DNA from: Acanthosoma haemorrhoidale
Taxonomy: Eukaryota > Arthropoda > Insecta > Hemiptera > Acanthosomatidae
DNA: 64,000 bases
Direction of reading: 5' to 3'
Assembly: GCA_930367205.1 (NCBI GenBank)
Contig: OV884014.1
Location: forward strand, 70,163,104 to 70,227,103
Made by a program: the position numbers and the translations under genes. This document shows positions 12,648 through 24,635 of this stretch, piece by piece (positions within the stretch are counted from its first letter, which is position 1; the number at the start of each line of letters is the position of its first letter). The notes below the pieces were generated by a model, which was not told where the DNA came from, ran no database searches, and saw nothing but the letters and a program-made list of their open reading frames with translations.

Positions 12648-13130
12648 CTGACATGGAACCCACACACGAGACTAAAAAGACAAGAACTAAACAGACGATT
12701 TGGACAACTGTACAGACTACTTCGAAGGACATCCCACCTCTCAATAGAAAACAAACTACTTATTTACAAGGTTATACCTAAGCCAATCTGGACATACGGA
12801 ATAGAGCTATGGGGGACAGCAAAAAAGTCGAACATCAAGCGCATCCAATCCTTTCAATCAAAAGTCCTGAGAACAATAGTAAATGCCCCTTATTAAGTCA
12901 GCAACAAAACCCTTCACAATGATCTGAATATACCCTAAATTCTTGAACTCATCCCTTCCAAGTTCATAAAATTCCATAGTAACCTATCCAACCACCCTAA
13001 TTCCCTAGCACAGTCATTGCACTGCACCACTCACCCCTGTAATCCTCTTCGGAGATTAAAACGGCAGTGGCCTCGTGACCTGCTACAACTAAGTGATAGT
13101 GGGAGTTCTGTCAATGGCCAGTTTCTCTAA
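12648..13130 (+). pseudogene. C-terminal end of jockey reverse transcriptase ORF2
   Basis: The frame begins in LTWNPHTRLKRQE, then passes through ENKLLIYKVIPKPIWTYGI and ELWGTAKKSNIKRIQSFQSK. These match the conserved segment after the reverse transcriptase palm in jockey-clade ORF2 ('LY...PIWTYGIELWG', then 'IQ.FQSK.LR.I..APW'). The expected 'APWY/APWF' here reads APY followed directly by a stop, and a second stop follows NDLNIP. About 160 codons remain of an ORF2 that usually has around 900. It is clearly dead. Confidence 0.85.
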
Positions 13131-13425
13131 TCATGTCCTGAGAGTCTGTGGCTCTCGCGCTCTTGGTCAGCCTCTACTGGCTAGTATCCGGTGACGCGGC
13201 TGACGGAGGAGCGTGGGGGACTTCCCAAGACTCCGCTTTCTCTTCGCGGTGAATTTGGGGGGTCTCTTGGCTGTCTGTAAATATTGTATGAATGAGCGAG
13301 TGAATGATGAACTGTTAATATTGTATGAATGAGAGCATATATCTTAATTACTTATTGCCTTATAAAAGGCAGATTGTAATTATTGCACAATAAAGGAATT
13401 TAACTATAAAAAATAAATAAAAAAA
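12648..13425 (+). mobile_element. 5'-truncated jockey-type non-LTR retrotransposon, copy 1
   Basis: This is the longest copy of the family in the window. It contains the end of the reverse transcriptase ORF (to the stop at 13128-13130), a 3' UTR of about 295 bp, an AATAAA at 13389-13394 and an A-rich tail. A 13-bp TSD with one mismatch flanks it (12635-12647 and 13426-13438). The 3' UTR contains the unit TGTAAATATTGTATGAATGA twice, 37 bp apart (13276 and 13313), as in the copy at 45922 but unlike those at 20236 and 36457. Everything upstream of the last part of the reverse transcriptase is missing, as expected from incomplete target-primed reverse transcription. Confidence 0.88.
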
Positions 13426-13438
13426 AAGAAGTGGGAGA
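13426..13438 (+). repeat. Right target-site duplication of jockey copy 1
   Basis: AAGAAGTGGGAGA follows the A-rich tail and matches the left copy at 12635-12647 with one mismatch. Confidence 0.75.
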
Positions 13439-13439
13439 A

Positions 13440-15840
13440 TATATATGATTAGCAAATATGTGAGTACCAGCTCCCCAGGCAGCAGTTTTTAAAAACGATT
13501 CAAAATCATAAGATGTGTAACCATCACATATGAGAAATCGGCTTCTAACTTATGTTAAGCCAGCGGCCTGTTTTATTTAGCCACGAGTAAATCTATTATT
13601 TTCTTATTTACGTTCGATACACTCCAAATACATTTGAAACAAAAACAATATCAACGCAGCCCATTAGTTAAATTAAAAGCACCATTTGGTCCTCCGGGAT
13701 TTTCGTATTATTAATTTCCATTAAACAGACTGTTAGCAGAACTAAAATGAACCTAAGATCGACAGAAGTATTTGTATGACTACTATCGAGGAACATACAT
13801 ACAGACAGACGTTAAACCAAGATCTTCTTCCTCCAGGCTCAGTGCAAATAAAGTAATCAAATATATTTGTGGTTAGAAAATGTTATGTACGCGGCTGAGT
13901 TAAGAAAAAGTTGGAGTTGATAAGAGACTACCGCGAGGAGCGGGACTGAGGTAATTGATAAGAGCAACCTAAGCCGATAAGTAAGTTTCCTTCAACGAAA
14001 TTAGGACGTAACGACGTTAGCGTTCCCAATCCCAGTCCTAAGCTGGCACTAGCTAAGGTTTAGCTCTAATGAGATACTTGGCTAAGTCAGGAAATAGCTG
14101 AGGTAATTAAAGAATTAAGGGAGGGTGATCTCTTCCAAAAGTTACCAAACCACTTTAATAATTGTTTAAGGATTATCTACTAATGGTTGTCGAGTTGTTG
14201 GTTATGTGAGTGAAGAGCGCAGGAGTAAAGTAATGTTATAAAAAATTATATATACACAAATTCAACGATTACGATTGTTAAAACGATTTTTATAACTTTA
14301 ATTCCGAACAGACTCTGTTAGTTTCTGAGCAAGACTCCAAATATTGATAGCTAAATATTAAATTGTATCCAATTTGGCAGAATTCTACCTACTAAAAATA
14401 GAAAAATAATAATCAATAAAATAAAATGTATGTTAATGATATTTCCTATTTCACTCTACTTTTGATGTCTTAATATTTAATTTATGAAATATTAAACTTC
14501 GCGGATCTAACCATGACCTAGGAAGTAAATAATATTTCAATTAAATTTACTACACTTGCAGTACAATAATATCAACAGGGCTGTTTGGAAACAAAATTAA
14601 ATCATTTTGAAATATTTTTAATGCAAAGCACTTATACCCATATCCGTGGAATTGACATTAAGTGAGTCACCCAATATTGATAGGTGAAATCTTCAAGTTC
14701 TATCAACGCATCGTGTGCAACAGAGGCATTTCAACGAGTCATGATCATTACATGGGTTTAGATAAATTTACAACATAGTGAACTGTTAGGCCATATATTA
14801 TGAATAACATATGCGCTAGTTAATTAAGACACTGAGAGCTGTATAACATGAGTTAGGCCGACATGTATTACATCAGCCTTGACACCGTTCATGTAGGCTG
14901 GACTCTGGAGGCAAACTAATGGCGGAGGGCACAAGAAGGGCAGGTAGGCTAATGCGTTTTTGTCCTGCCGTAGGACCAGTCAAGAGAAACTAGCTCGGTC
15001 AATTAACTTGGTTGTTTTTTATTCTTTTTTTCTCTTTCGCTTGATGGTCTTCACCTCGGACAGCTGATCGCGTTGTCACCCGGAGATGCGGTCCAGCGGT
15101 GCCTGTTAATAGCCTGGAAAGTCTTGTCTTCCAGTTTCGTCCATACGTCTACAAGCTGTCGGTTGCTTCACAGCTTGACAATAGGATATTCAAGGTCTTT
15201 CACAAAAAAAACTCGAACACAAAATTAAATGGTGTTAAAAATCGACTTTTTAACTTCAGGGCTCCATAAGCCTCAACCTCTCATATGATGTAAAAGTTTA
15301 CGGTCAGACTATCCTGGCTAGTTTTCTGGAACAGAAAGTTCTGATAAGGAAAATCAAGTAAAATGATGGGATAGTTATCATTTTCCTGAAATTGCTTTTT
15401 GTTTTTTTATCAAGATTGGCACTCCAACAACAGGAAATGTTCTTATAGACTTTTTTAAGCTTCGACTTTTATGGGCTTCAGTCATTCGTTCGCAATACAA
15501 TAAAGTGTTTCTTTGAAGAACATTTCACTTTCCGACAACCACTTTAAGCCAAGTAAAAGAGCATTCCGCAAGCCTATGGAGGCTAGGGTCAGTAGCAGCA
15601 CCTTAATTTGTGAATCTGATTGTAATTAAAAAGTAGTCTTTATTAAAAAATACCCTTTAACTTCAATTCAATACTACATTCTAGTCCTGAGGCGCGAACA
15701 GTAGGCTGAAACTGAAATACTTTTACTATTTAAGATTACTCAACGCAATAAAAAAAATACATTATAAAAAACACGGTTAAATAGAGCTCTAAAGGAGATG
15801 CCTAGCAAGTGAAGACTAGAAAAATCTCGGACATAACAAG
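13440..15840. other. Non-coding stretch, nothing recognised
   Basis: Mostly AT-rich. A slightly GC-richer patch at about 15030-15190 has no usable reading frame. No repeat match within the window was seen. Confidence 0.5.
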
Positions 15841-16230
15841 TCTAGATGAATCGCAGTTAGAATCTGCTTGATTGACGACTCGAGGTGTGAAATTACCTGG
15901 CGCCTCACCTTCAGCGAAGGTATTATTATACCTAGTGCTAAGGAGGCCTGTGATATCTCTAGATCAGCGGGGTAGAGCACTGGTCCGAAGGAATAACAGC
16001 TATTACCTACCAGCAGTCCGACAGAAGGACCGCAATCCAACGAGATAGGAAGAGGTGGATAAAGAAGTCCGATGTGAAAAAAAGGAGGAAGGAGCAGAAG
16101 GCTGGTGGCTGGAAGACAATGCACGGTAGGTAGACCTCACGCAGGCCTTTGTGTTGGGGTGGCCCGTCAGTCTGCTGGTGTCTTTTGTCTTCTGTTAGAA
16201 GGCCCGAGGAGGTGTTCTTACCTGGACGAT
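15840..16230. other. GC-richer patch with a tRNA-like A box
   Basis: Bases 15962-15985 read CAGCGGGGTAGAGCACTGGTC, close to the D-arm and A-box region of tRNA-Thr-type genes (the AGCTCAG..GGTAGAGCACTGGTC pattern). No B box follows at the expected distance, so it is neither a tRNA gene nor a complete SINE head. An open minus-strand frame (15816-16124) is leucine/proline-rich and unrecognised. It may be a decayed SINE or another repeat. Confidence 0.3.
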
Positions 16231-16712
16231 TCCTTGCCTCCCTCGTGGAGTAATTAATGAACTAATATCTTCAATGGAAGTCTTTCAAGGTTGTCTTTGT
16301 TTATATGCGAATATAGATTCAGAGTAGGCGTACACAATACCTTGACATTAGTTCAAAGAACAATGATAACTATAACCCACAGCATCCAGTCCACGGTGGT
16401 CCACAAGGACAATACAATGATGTTTCCACCCGGTCATGAACACGAAAGTAGATGAACTAAGTTTTGGCTTCAAACAGAAGGAAACCGTTAATCATATTTA
16501 ATAGTCACTATATGCAAGGTTGCTATAAAGTATTCGATTGGATCAATGAAGCCTCAGTTTACTTATTCCTGGCTAGCAATATAGAGAACAGTTTAAGAAA
16601 TCTTCATTTTAAGACATTACTGGAAGGGGGGAGGAGAGGGACTGGCACTTAAGCAGATTACGAAATAGCACACATTTGAAATAGCACGTACTATGTACAT
16701 GCGTACTACGCA

Positions 16713-16860
16713 TATGTGAGGGACTACCCAAATGAAAACGAGCTGATGAATATGGCGGAGTTTGTGTAGTACCGGGTTTCGCCGGTAGGTCCGTCTAAAG
16801 CAACTCTTCACCAGTCAGTATCCCAAGTGCCTTCACTGGAGAAGGTTCCGTTCTGCTTTC
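16713..16860 (+). mobile_element. Solo 5' end of a mariner-like element related to 11634-12381
   Basis: The sequence starts TATGTGAGGGACTACCCAAA. With scattered differences it follows the 5' end of the element at 11634, sharing GCGGAGTTT.TGTAGTACC, AAAGCAAC..., TTCACCAGTCAGTAT.CCAA and a CACTGGA...GTTCTG block. Similarity stops at about 16860. No matching 3' inverted repeat is seen nearby, so this is a truncated relic. It carries an extra stretch (GGGTTTCGCCGGTAGGTCCG) between shared blocks, so it belongs to a different subfamily from the first element. Confidence 0.7.
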
Positions 16861-16989
16861 TACTTCCCCTTCCCTTCTTCTCTAATATGTAATTTTATCT
16901 CATATTTTCGAACAAAGCTAACCTAGCGCCTAGGTAAACGATCCAGGCCAGTTTTTTTTAATCCATTATTGTATGAGACTCACTCACTA

Positions 16990-18420
16990 TACTGAACCCG
17001 TTCAGAACTCAGATGCTGTAAATGTATACTTCAAATAAAAGTATTTTTTACTTTGACCCTAATAACTTTATTTATTTATTACTTCAACCATACGATACGG
17101 GGAAGATGAAAGGGAGCATAAACTTATGCTGCACGAATCCACTAAGAGGGAGGAAAAATCGTTTTAAAAAAATCCTCTCTGATATGAGATAATACGGGAA
17201 AAATTTGCGGTGAAAATTGGACCGCACTCCTGGAGTTTTTCTAAAGCTATCCTGAGGAATGGTACTAACGTGAAATTTAAATGAAAATATGGCTAATGAA
17301 TTTGAGTCCCATAGGACAATATTTTGGGATATTAATTTTATTTCAATAGAAAAACAAAAATTTCAATTTTTTGTAGAAAACGCCAATTTTGTTGATACAA
17401 GCCGCTAGGATAGGTCATTGCTACTTATGTTTTATAGTAGCATAGCCGATTGTTTGTGATTTGTCCTTTAGTGGGAAATATTTACAACTATGATTTCAAT
17501 TTTCTCAGACCTGTTCACAGAAGGTCCTCTACAGTGAAGATGTTTAATATTCAAAAGGAGTAAAAAAGAAAGATGACGAGACTATTTGTAATCCCGCTAC
17601 TCGCTTACAGAATTAAAAATGACACAACCCATACGAAAACTAAGTATAGGCTATTAAATTCACTGGATGCCGATGACTTGTGAGGTCCCGTGTAGGTAAT
17701 GTCTTCTGCGCTTGCGCAATCAGATTAACGACGCAATCGGGATAGTTAAACGGTTCATACAGGGAAAGTTTGAATTGAAATACCGCTCGGGGAAGCTCAC
17801 CACTGTAAATCCTGTAATCAATTATGTTCTTCATCAGAGCTGATGACAATGAATGCGTGATCGGCATCTTTATGACCGTCACGTATCATCATTAAATAAT
17901 CATCTTTCATTTTTTTTTTTCATCTAAGGGGCGTACTAAACTATCAATTATTTCTCAGATGATGTAATAAGAAGGGTCTATACTAATCATTACTTTACTT
18001 TATAAAATTTTAGTGGTAAATTAAGTAATTAAACAAAATACCATTATTATGGAGAAAGAGATAAATGGAAAATTTATTGTGAAAACCCACGCTGCAGCGG
18101 AAGAACCCTCCTTAGGCCCCCTCTGGCTATCTCTATTTCCGCTCGTGTGAACATCATTCCTGAAATATGTTATCTTGACGGTTACAGATTTCTGTTACCT
18201 CCCTCTTCCATGTAATATTCCCTGCGATAGACCGCAGCAACCCTAAGGGATTCATGGAATGTTAGCAACAATGGACCCCCGAGCACGGTTTACTTGAGCT
18301 TAGTATATTTTTTAATTTACTTATCTTGATCACTGACGAGCTTAAATTTGGGAGGAATAACTTTCTCGGATGCTAAGTCGTGCCCGTAACAATTGTCTTT
18401 CATATTTTCACGACAGGGGT
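16990..18420. other. AT-rich non-coding stretch
   Basis: No recognisable coding or repeat features. A minus-strand open frame of 80 codons (17640-17882) has no known motif. Confidence 0.5.
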
Positions 18421-18440
18421 CGTGAGAATAATCAGTTCGA

Positions 18441-18502
18441 ACTTTTTTTTTTTTTTTTTTTTATGCCCTTCCTGAGGCTGAGCCTCAAACGGGCTTAAAA
18501 TC
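18441..18502 (-). mobile_element. 62-bp retroposed LINE/SINE tail with poly-A and TSD
   Basis: AATCAGTTCGA occurs at 18430-18440 and again, identical, at 18503-18513. Between them, read on the minus strand, lie about 40 bases (starting GATTTTAAGCCC) followed by about 20 A. This is the anatomy of a severely 5'-truncated retroposition. The unique part folds into a hairpin: outer GCCC/GGGC, inner GAGGCT-C-AGCCTC. Such 3' hairpins are known recognition signals for some LINE reverse transcriptases. The parent element is not otherwise present in the window and differs from the jockey family here. Confidence 0.8.
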
Positions 18503-18519
18503 AATCAGTTCGATCTGAA

Positions 18520-20220
18520 ATAAAAAAAACTCTGCAACATCTAGTGCTTCAGGGTAATCTAACCAACACAATTAAATGGGGAAAAAATGTCCTAGGCCTA
18601 CCAATAGCACTCAATACTCTATACCACTAATGGGTAATTACTCAAAAGGTCAATCTCTCAAGGTGCTGGTAACCGAAACACTGTATAGATATAATAATAT
18701 TAATAAAATGATAAGTACTTTATTGCAAGGGGCATGTAGTAGCGGAGGTAATAAATTTCAATACTAATTATTTACAATCACCAGGCCAGCAGAACACAAT
18801 GTTTAACCTGGCATGTATTTACTCTAATATACAAAAAGTCTAACGTAAAACTATAAATAAACTGAATTCAACAAATGTAACAGAACCAAATAAACTAAAT
18901 GCAAGCTTATGATTTAAAAGAAACTTCTATATTACCCAGACACTAATTATTGTAGTGGATCCACTCTATTTTATAAACTAAACACATATTTTATGCACTT
19001 AGCTTAAACAATGCTCTATAATAAATATCAACAAGTTAAGCTACAAACAATCAAAACTTTTACAATGGCTACCTCAGCTTTACGACCAAACTCCTAGTTC
19101 TCCCGCAAAAAAGAAAAGAGAGACTCGGCTTTAGAAAGTAGTGTTCAGACATTAAGACAGGCGTAATCCAGGTACAGGCATTAGCAGCAGTTTATGGTTA
19201 CGAAGTGTTTTGTTTGAAACGTACTATGGAGGATTCACTATTCACCTTTATTAAAGAAAACGGAAAAATCCATGAAGAGGTAGGCACAGGTACAACAGTA
19301 GTAATCAGAAAGAATTTATATCTGCTCTTCGAACCAGCAGCAAGCTATAGGTACGAAGTGCTGTGATACCATTTTATCACATCATTATTTAATTGTATCA
19401 TTTAATAAAGGCAATAAAAAAAATCAGGATATGGACATATTTTACAAAAACCTGCAAGATACGGATCTCTGGCACAGTATAAATATGAAATTTTATATTT
19501 TTTTGTTATTGATACTTGAAAAGGTTTGTCTACCCACAATGCTATTATACGAATTAAAATAACATTTCAACAATCCATAAAATTAATTAACACAGTTCTT
19601 ACTTTGGTAAGACGGATTTTATTAAAATGGTACAAAAGTAAAAGAAACATTTCAATACAAAAAAAACACCGAGAATTTTCAGTTATCAGTAAACTCAAAT
19701 TACTAAATCATAAATATGTCAATACTGTTTTTTTTATTATTCTCTAAGTTCATATTCATAATCATCTGATAGGGTCCACAATAAAACGCGAATTGTAACA
19801 AAAATTATCGATGTAAAATAAATACAAACAAATGTTCCAATCGATACGATTTGGTTTGTCTACACACAAATTAAGGTCAAAGAAAAGATAGTTCCTGGAA
19901 TATTTTAAGTCGTTTCCTAACAAAAGATTACTATTAAACTGAATCGGTGGGAGGGATGGGGGGTCGGTGTTGGGCGGAAGGAACCTCTTTAAAATTCCAT
20001 AAACCTTCGATTATTTGAAAAAATAATTCGCTCCCCCCCCCCACCTCATTGGGATAATAATAATAACCGCCAATTGGGAATCGGTCATCTCTTCATCATC
20101 GCCCTATACAACGAATTGACATTCTTAGAAGCTGAGGAGGGTCTACAGCGGAAGTAAGGCTGATTGGCAACTTGAATAATAATAAATACAATTTTTTCAG
20201 TATAAATAAAAAAGGTAAAA
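18520..20220. other. AT-rich non-coding stretch with a G-rich patch
   Basis: No gene is recognised. Two loosely similar 30-base segments occur near 19186 and 19338 (AGCAGCA/G... TACGAAGTG). The plus strand at 19949-19974 has four G runs (GGGAGGGATGGGGGG...GGG) that fit a G-quadruplex pattern. A C10 tract lies at 20033-20042. Confidence 0.45.
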
Positions 20221-20235
20221 TTTAAACGATAAGCC

Positions 20236-20700
20236 CCTTCCAAGTTCATGAAATTCCATAGTAACCTATCCAAGCACTCTAATCCCGTAGCACAGTCATT
20301 GCACTGCACCACTCATCCCTATAATCCTCCTCAGATACTGCGGCTGTGACCTCGTAACCTGCTATAAATGCGTGACAGTGGGAGTCCTTGCAATGGCCAG
20401 TTTCTCCAATCATGTCCTGAGCGTATGTGGATCTCGCGTTCTTCGTCAGCCTCCACTGGCTCGTATCCGGTGACGCGGCAGACGAAGGAGCGTGGGGTAC
20501 TTCCCAAGACTCCACTTCCTCTTTCGCATGCGAGGGAGGTGAAAACCATCTGGATTTAGGAGGCCTCTGGGCTGTTTGTAAATATTGTATGAATGAGAAC
20601 ATTAATCTTAATTACTTATTGCCTAATAAGGCAAATTGTAATTTTAGCAAAATAAAGAAGTTACTATTATTATTAAGTAATAAAAAAATACGAGGTTATT
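20236..20700 (+). mobile_element. 5'-truncated jockey-type LINE, copy 2
   Basis: Similarity to copy 1 starts at CCTTCCAAGTTCATGAAATT, inside the end of ORF2, and continues through the 3' UTR to AATAAAGAAG and an A-rich end. The copy encodes only the last tens of ORF2 residues (the LSQSL/HSLHCTTHP region, then CNPPQ-like) and then the UTR. The UTR holds the TGTAAATATTGTATGAATGA unit only once, so this is the short-UTR form. No clean TSD could be seen: the flanks are AT-rich and the tail ends in a degenerate A-rich run near 20690. Confidence 0.82.
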
Positions 20701-22430
20701 GACTCATCATATATCAATTATTTACTGATCTGCTTAGCGTAAGCTGTGCGAGACCTTGTGAAAAATCCTTGATTCTTGATAACCGCATCGTCAAACGCCA
20801 AAATCCAACGAAGAGGCACGGCTCAATCGGTGACTGAGGATGTTGTTTTCTTGTAGCGTTTTGCGATAATTGCCGCTTAGGGAGCAGGATCCCGCTTCCA
20901 AATTACACGGACGGAGCTGTTTCGCCCGCTCGCTCGACATGAAAGATTCATGAAAGACCAGTATCATCTGCATTTACACAATCTGTGATCGAAAGGGGTG
21001 TTGTTTTTTTGTCCGAACTGTTCATTACCGCCCATTTGTAGGCTAAGCTAACTCTTTGGAAATCAGGGAGGGTCCCTTTTCCAAGGCAGAATGGCAAGTT
21101 CCTGTTCGCACATCTCTGATATTGACCAATCGGTCCGCTTATCTCAATACTCAATAAACAAGCTCACCGACGAGTACCTCTTGGAGAAAAAACAAATCCC
21201 ACAAAGATGTACAAGATGCGACCCTAAGGCATATAATAATTTACTACCTTAAGGAAAACAAGATACAATATGGGAAGCATCTTTCACACTCTTAACTGCG
21301 ATTTGATACTACAAATAGGCAGATAGATTTAGGAACACTATCGTAGAACATGCTTAGTTACAGACCTGAGTAAAAGTAGAAATCCCACCGTACTCAGAAA
21401 AAACAGGATACAAGTACTTATTCTCGATTTCTTCCTAATAATTCCTTGTCTTATTCCGTTGCACTCCTTTTTGCTGATCGCGCAGAACTGTTCACAATGA
21501 ACATTAACGATTGGATATAGATGATTAATTTTTTTATTTACTTGTCTGACGCAACTAGCATTACAAAGCTCAGTAGATTTTTTATAAAAAATAGTATCCT
21601 GTAAAATCATTTTTACCAAGTTACGTCATACAACCTCAACGCTATTTCCAATAATAATAAAAGTTAATGTGATTTAAATAGACTCGGCGACCGAGGTTAA
21701 TAGTCGTTAGCTGAATGCACTTAAACGGTTTTCTTTCATTCCGGTAAATAAATGTCACCAGGTTAACTACTTTTATAATTATTGCTGTTGGCTGAATGTT
21801 ATTAAATTATTTTTATTGCATATTATGATAGTATGCAATTTTTGTTATTCAAAGGAGAAATAAGTACTAAGGTGGAATTTATCTTCGAATTTCAGACCTC
21901 GTGTTCTAAAAAGCACTTTCTATAACCCTCTCTTCCCCTTCGTCCTGAGGCACTGATCCAGGAGGACCATGTCCACAGGATGCGCACCCGCTAATACCTG
22001 AGCCGCTTCGATCGAAGATCCTCAGTATTTGCATTAGATTGTGCGTCTTGCCCTTGTGAGTTGCGCTGGCCATGACTAGGATCAATATTCTATAACTCCT
22101 AACCAACTAGCGACTAGTCTTCTCAGGAGTCCTCCGTGATAGTCTACCACAGGGATCCCGTAGCCATCCAGGGTCACGAGGACCTTATGAAATACTTTCT
22201 TCCAGGTGCCGACGATGGATCCTTGGAGACAACCTTACTCCATTGGTGCCTCATTTTGCGTCTACCCTCCAAAAACCGTTGATTCAGGTAGCTGCCAACC
22301 AGATCCAACCAACCAATCATTTTGTTTTTTCGACATTAAAAAGTGTGCATTATAGCGAATACTATCTCAAGGTTCCTTCCTAAGTGTTCGTCGTTTCAAA
22401 TCTATGAAATTCGCCTTAATCCCTTAAGGA
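20700..22430. other. Mixed-composition stretch, no recognised gene
   Basis: Several minus-strand open frames of 60-93 codons (20791-20973, 20948-21154, 21338-21619, 21906-22106) lack recognisable motifs. The last contains a short stretch with GC-rich codons bounded by AG and GT-like dinucleotides, but no family match comes to mind. No repeat was found. Confidence 0.35.
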
Positions 22431-23340
22431 GAGACAACTTTGCGACACGTTCTCATGCTGGCGAGGCTAATGAAATGTTTAATGTTCTATGTTAGGATAA
22501 CACTAACTTATAATAATAATACTAAGTTGGTTTTTTTTGATACTCAAAATAATTTACTGTGTGTTATTTCTTCGAGGCATGAGTATACTTTATATAAACA
22601 TACATATACCCAGTTCGTGACGGATTTCTCTTAGGTATCCTGATCCTGCAATTGGTTGATACAGAAGGTTCCAATTTGTTCAATGGATGTGAATTTTCAA
22701 TTTATCAGTGTTCATTTTTTCATGGACGCTGATTCTTACATATTTAGTTCAGAAACACTAAACACAAAGTGAGTAAAACTGAGCAATTACTAAATGCAAA
22801 TAATTGCAACTTGTAAAAAGAATTTTACTAAATACATCAAATCAGCGACCTAATATTTTGTGTTTTTGTCTATCACTCTAGGGTGAAGAGGAAAAAAAAA
22901 AAAAAAGATCAAAGAGCACGACAAAATGTAAAGGGTTAATAAAATAGGAAATGGTGAAAACAGTCCTATTGGCAACAACATACAGACAATAAAAACCGAA
23001 GAAAACATCGGAACTCGATGAGAAAGATAAGACTTTACGACTTGTCCCTACTTAGCAGCAATAAAGGCCAAACAACTAAACATTTAGCGACTTTATCTGA
23101 CTATAAACTCTTTTCCGTCACAGGCCGTAAAACATAAAAAAAAGTATAAATAGTGATAACCATATTATTATAATAAAACGTAAGATAGGCCAAATGAAAT
23201 GTAATAAAAAATGTAATATACGTCCTTTTTGAAAGGACCGGTCCCACACGGATCGGTAATAAATATATAACATCAAAATGTTTTTTGTTGATAAGTAAAT
23301 TTTAAAACTTTGCATTGAAATCGTATTATCATCAAGGAAT
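22430..23340. other. AT-rich non-coding stretch
   Basis: Contains an A15 tract near 22892 and otherwise nothing recognisable. Confidence 0.55.
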
Positions 23341-23346
23341 CTGTGC

Positions 23347-23410
23347 GACGCCGGGCTGTACTGCCTGACTGTCACGCCGGCGTTGCGGGTTCAAGTCTCA
23401 CTCCGGGCAA
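23347..23410 (+). repeat. tRNA-like (probably tRNA-derived SINE) head
   Basis: The segment reads like a degenerate tRNA. CCTGACTGTCACGCCGG (23364-23380) resembles the anticodon arm of tRNA-Asp (GTC anticodon). GGTTCAAGTCT (23388-23398) is a near-consensus pol III B box. CTCCGGGCA follows at the right place for the 3' acceptor strand. The D-arm region (GGGCTGTACTG) is too short, and the T stem does not pair well. A functional tRNA is therefore unlikely. A tRNA-derived SINE head fits better, though no second copy is present for comparison. Confidence 0.5.
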
Positions 23411-23419
23411 TCCATTTAT

Positions 23420-24590
23420 TATCCGCAATAAATATCAGAAGCCGATAGGGAGAGGTTCTACTTTCAAACGGACAGATCAATCGTCATTCGTGTATACGTT
23501 TGACGATAGTCTTTATGAAAATGCTTCATTCTATCTATAATGCTGTGAGTATAATCCTATATTAGTCTAATACATTTCTAAAATTTTAGCTGTTTGAAGC
23601 TATTTTAAATTTATAATTCTGGGGTTTTCATCCTGGTTAAGGAGACACTGAAGGCAGTAATGAAAAAATATTTTCAAAGAAATTAAAAAAATTAATTTTT
23701 CAAATCTAAAATTAGGGTTTTATTGCTGGTTTGAGTTTATAATTGACCACTAAACCAGTTGGTGTTCTCATGAACCAATGTATTTATTATTAACGCAAAA
23801 GCATTTTCGGTATGTCAGGCTATCCTACTCTAAGACTTGCAAGTGTGCAGTTGCAGCAATGAGTTGTACTGTAAGCCCTTGAGAGTACATGAGGCATTGT
23901 GACTTGATGGTAGACAAATAGCTGACTCATTATTTATTAGATCAATTTTTTTTTTGTCAATATTTTCCTTATTTTATCGAAGACATTAAAAATTCAACGG
24001 AATGGTCACGTTCCAGAGTTCCATATGCTCAAATTTCCACGCTTTTAACTTACTTTTTTCAGCCTTTGTTATATTATGATTTATCATCAATATAATATTC
24101 CTTAATATGTATTATATATTATACTATGCTGCGTATAAGTTTATTGTTTGTTACTGCAATACATGTAAGTACTATTTTTGATAATAAATATTAGTCAAAT
24201 TATATTATATTTCTTACAAATAATAAACTAAAGACGGAAAAAAGTAAATTAAAAACGAATAGTTGTGGAACAATAAGAATAAGCTAATAGATACGCCTTG
24301 GTGGAGGAGCTGCGCTATCGCCTCTCATTAAACAGCGAGAATGCTTCAGATGTAAATTGAACTGGAAGGCAGGTGTGTTTCTTACTTTCCACTCCGAAGA
24401 TAACGCGAATCCCCCCCCCCCCAGGAGAGCGCAGGGGGGCGAGCTGAAGCCAATTTACTTGCAGATTCCAGATAACTAATAAAATCCAGTGACGCGTTAT
24501 CACTTCGTTACTCAGCGTGACTCCGATAGTCTAAGTAACAGACATAGTGACTGGAACGAGTAAACACTATTCCCAGTTCCCGGGGACAGG
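23420..24590. other. AT-rich non-coding stretch with a C12 tract
   Basis: No coding signal. A C12 tract at 24411-24422 is followed 11 bases later by G6, so the two can pair in a short hairpin. Confidence 0.5.
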
Positions 24591-24598
24591 GGAAAGAA

Positions 24599-24604
<6 letters not shown>

Positions 24605-24633
<29 letters not shown>
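24605..24633 (+). repeat. (AG)n microsatellite
   Basis: A pure dinucleotide run of 29 bases. A 116-codon open frame (24547-24897) runs through it and encodes an Arg-Glu repeat. I regard that frame as a by-product of the microsatellite. Confidence 0.95.

Positions 24634-24635
<2 letters not shown>

Noticed and set aside
20368..20702. Overlapping open frames on both strands inside jockey copy 2
   Set aside because: They lie in the LINE 3' UTR, which is GC-rich and open in several frames in every copy. They are shadows of the element.
23347..23410. Functional tRNA-Asp gene
   Set aside because: The D arm is shortened and the T and acceptor stems do not pair, so it was kept only as a tRNA-like SINE head.
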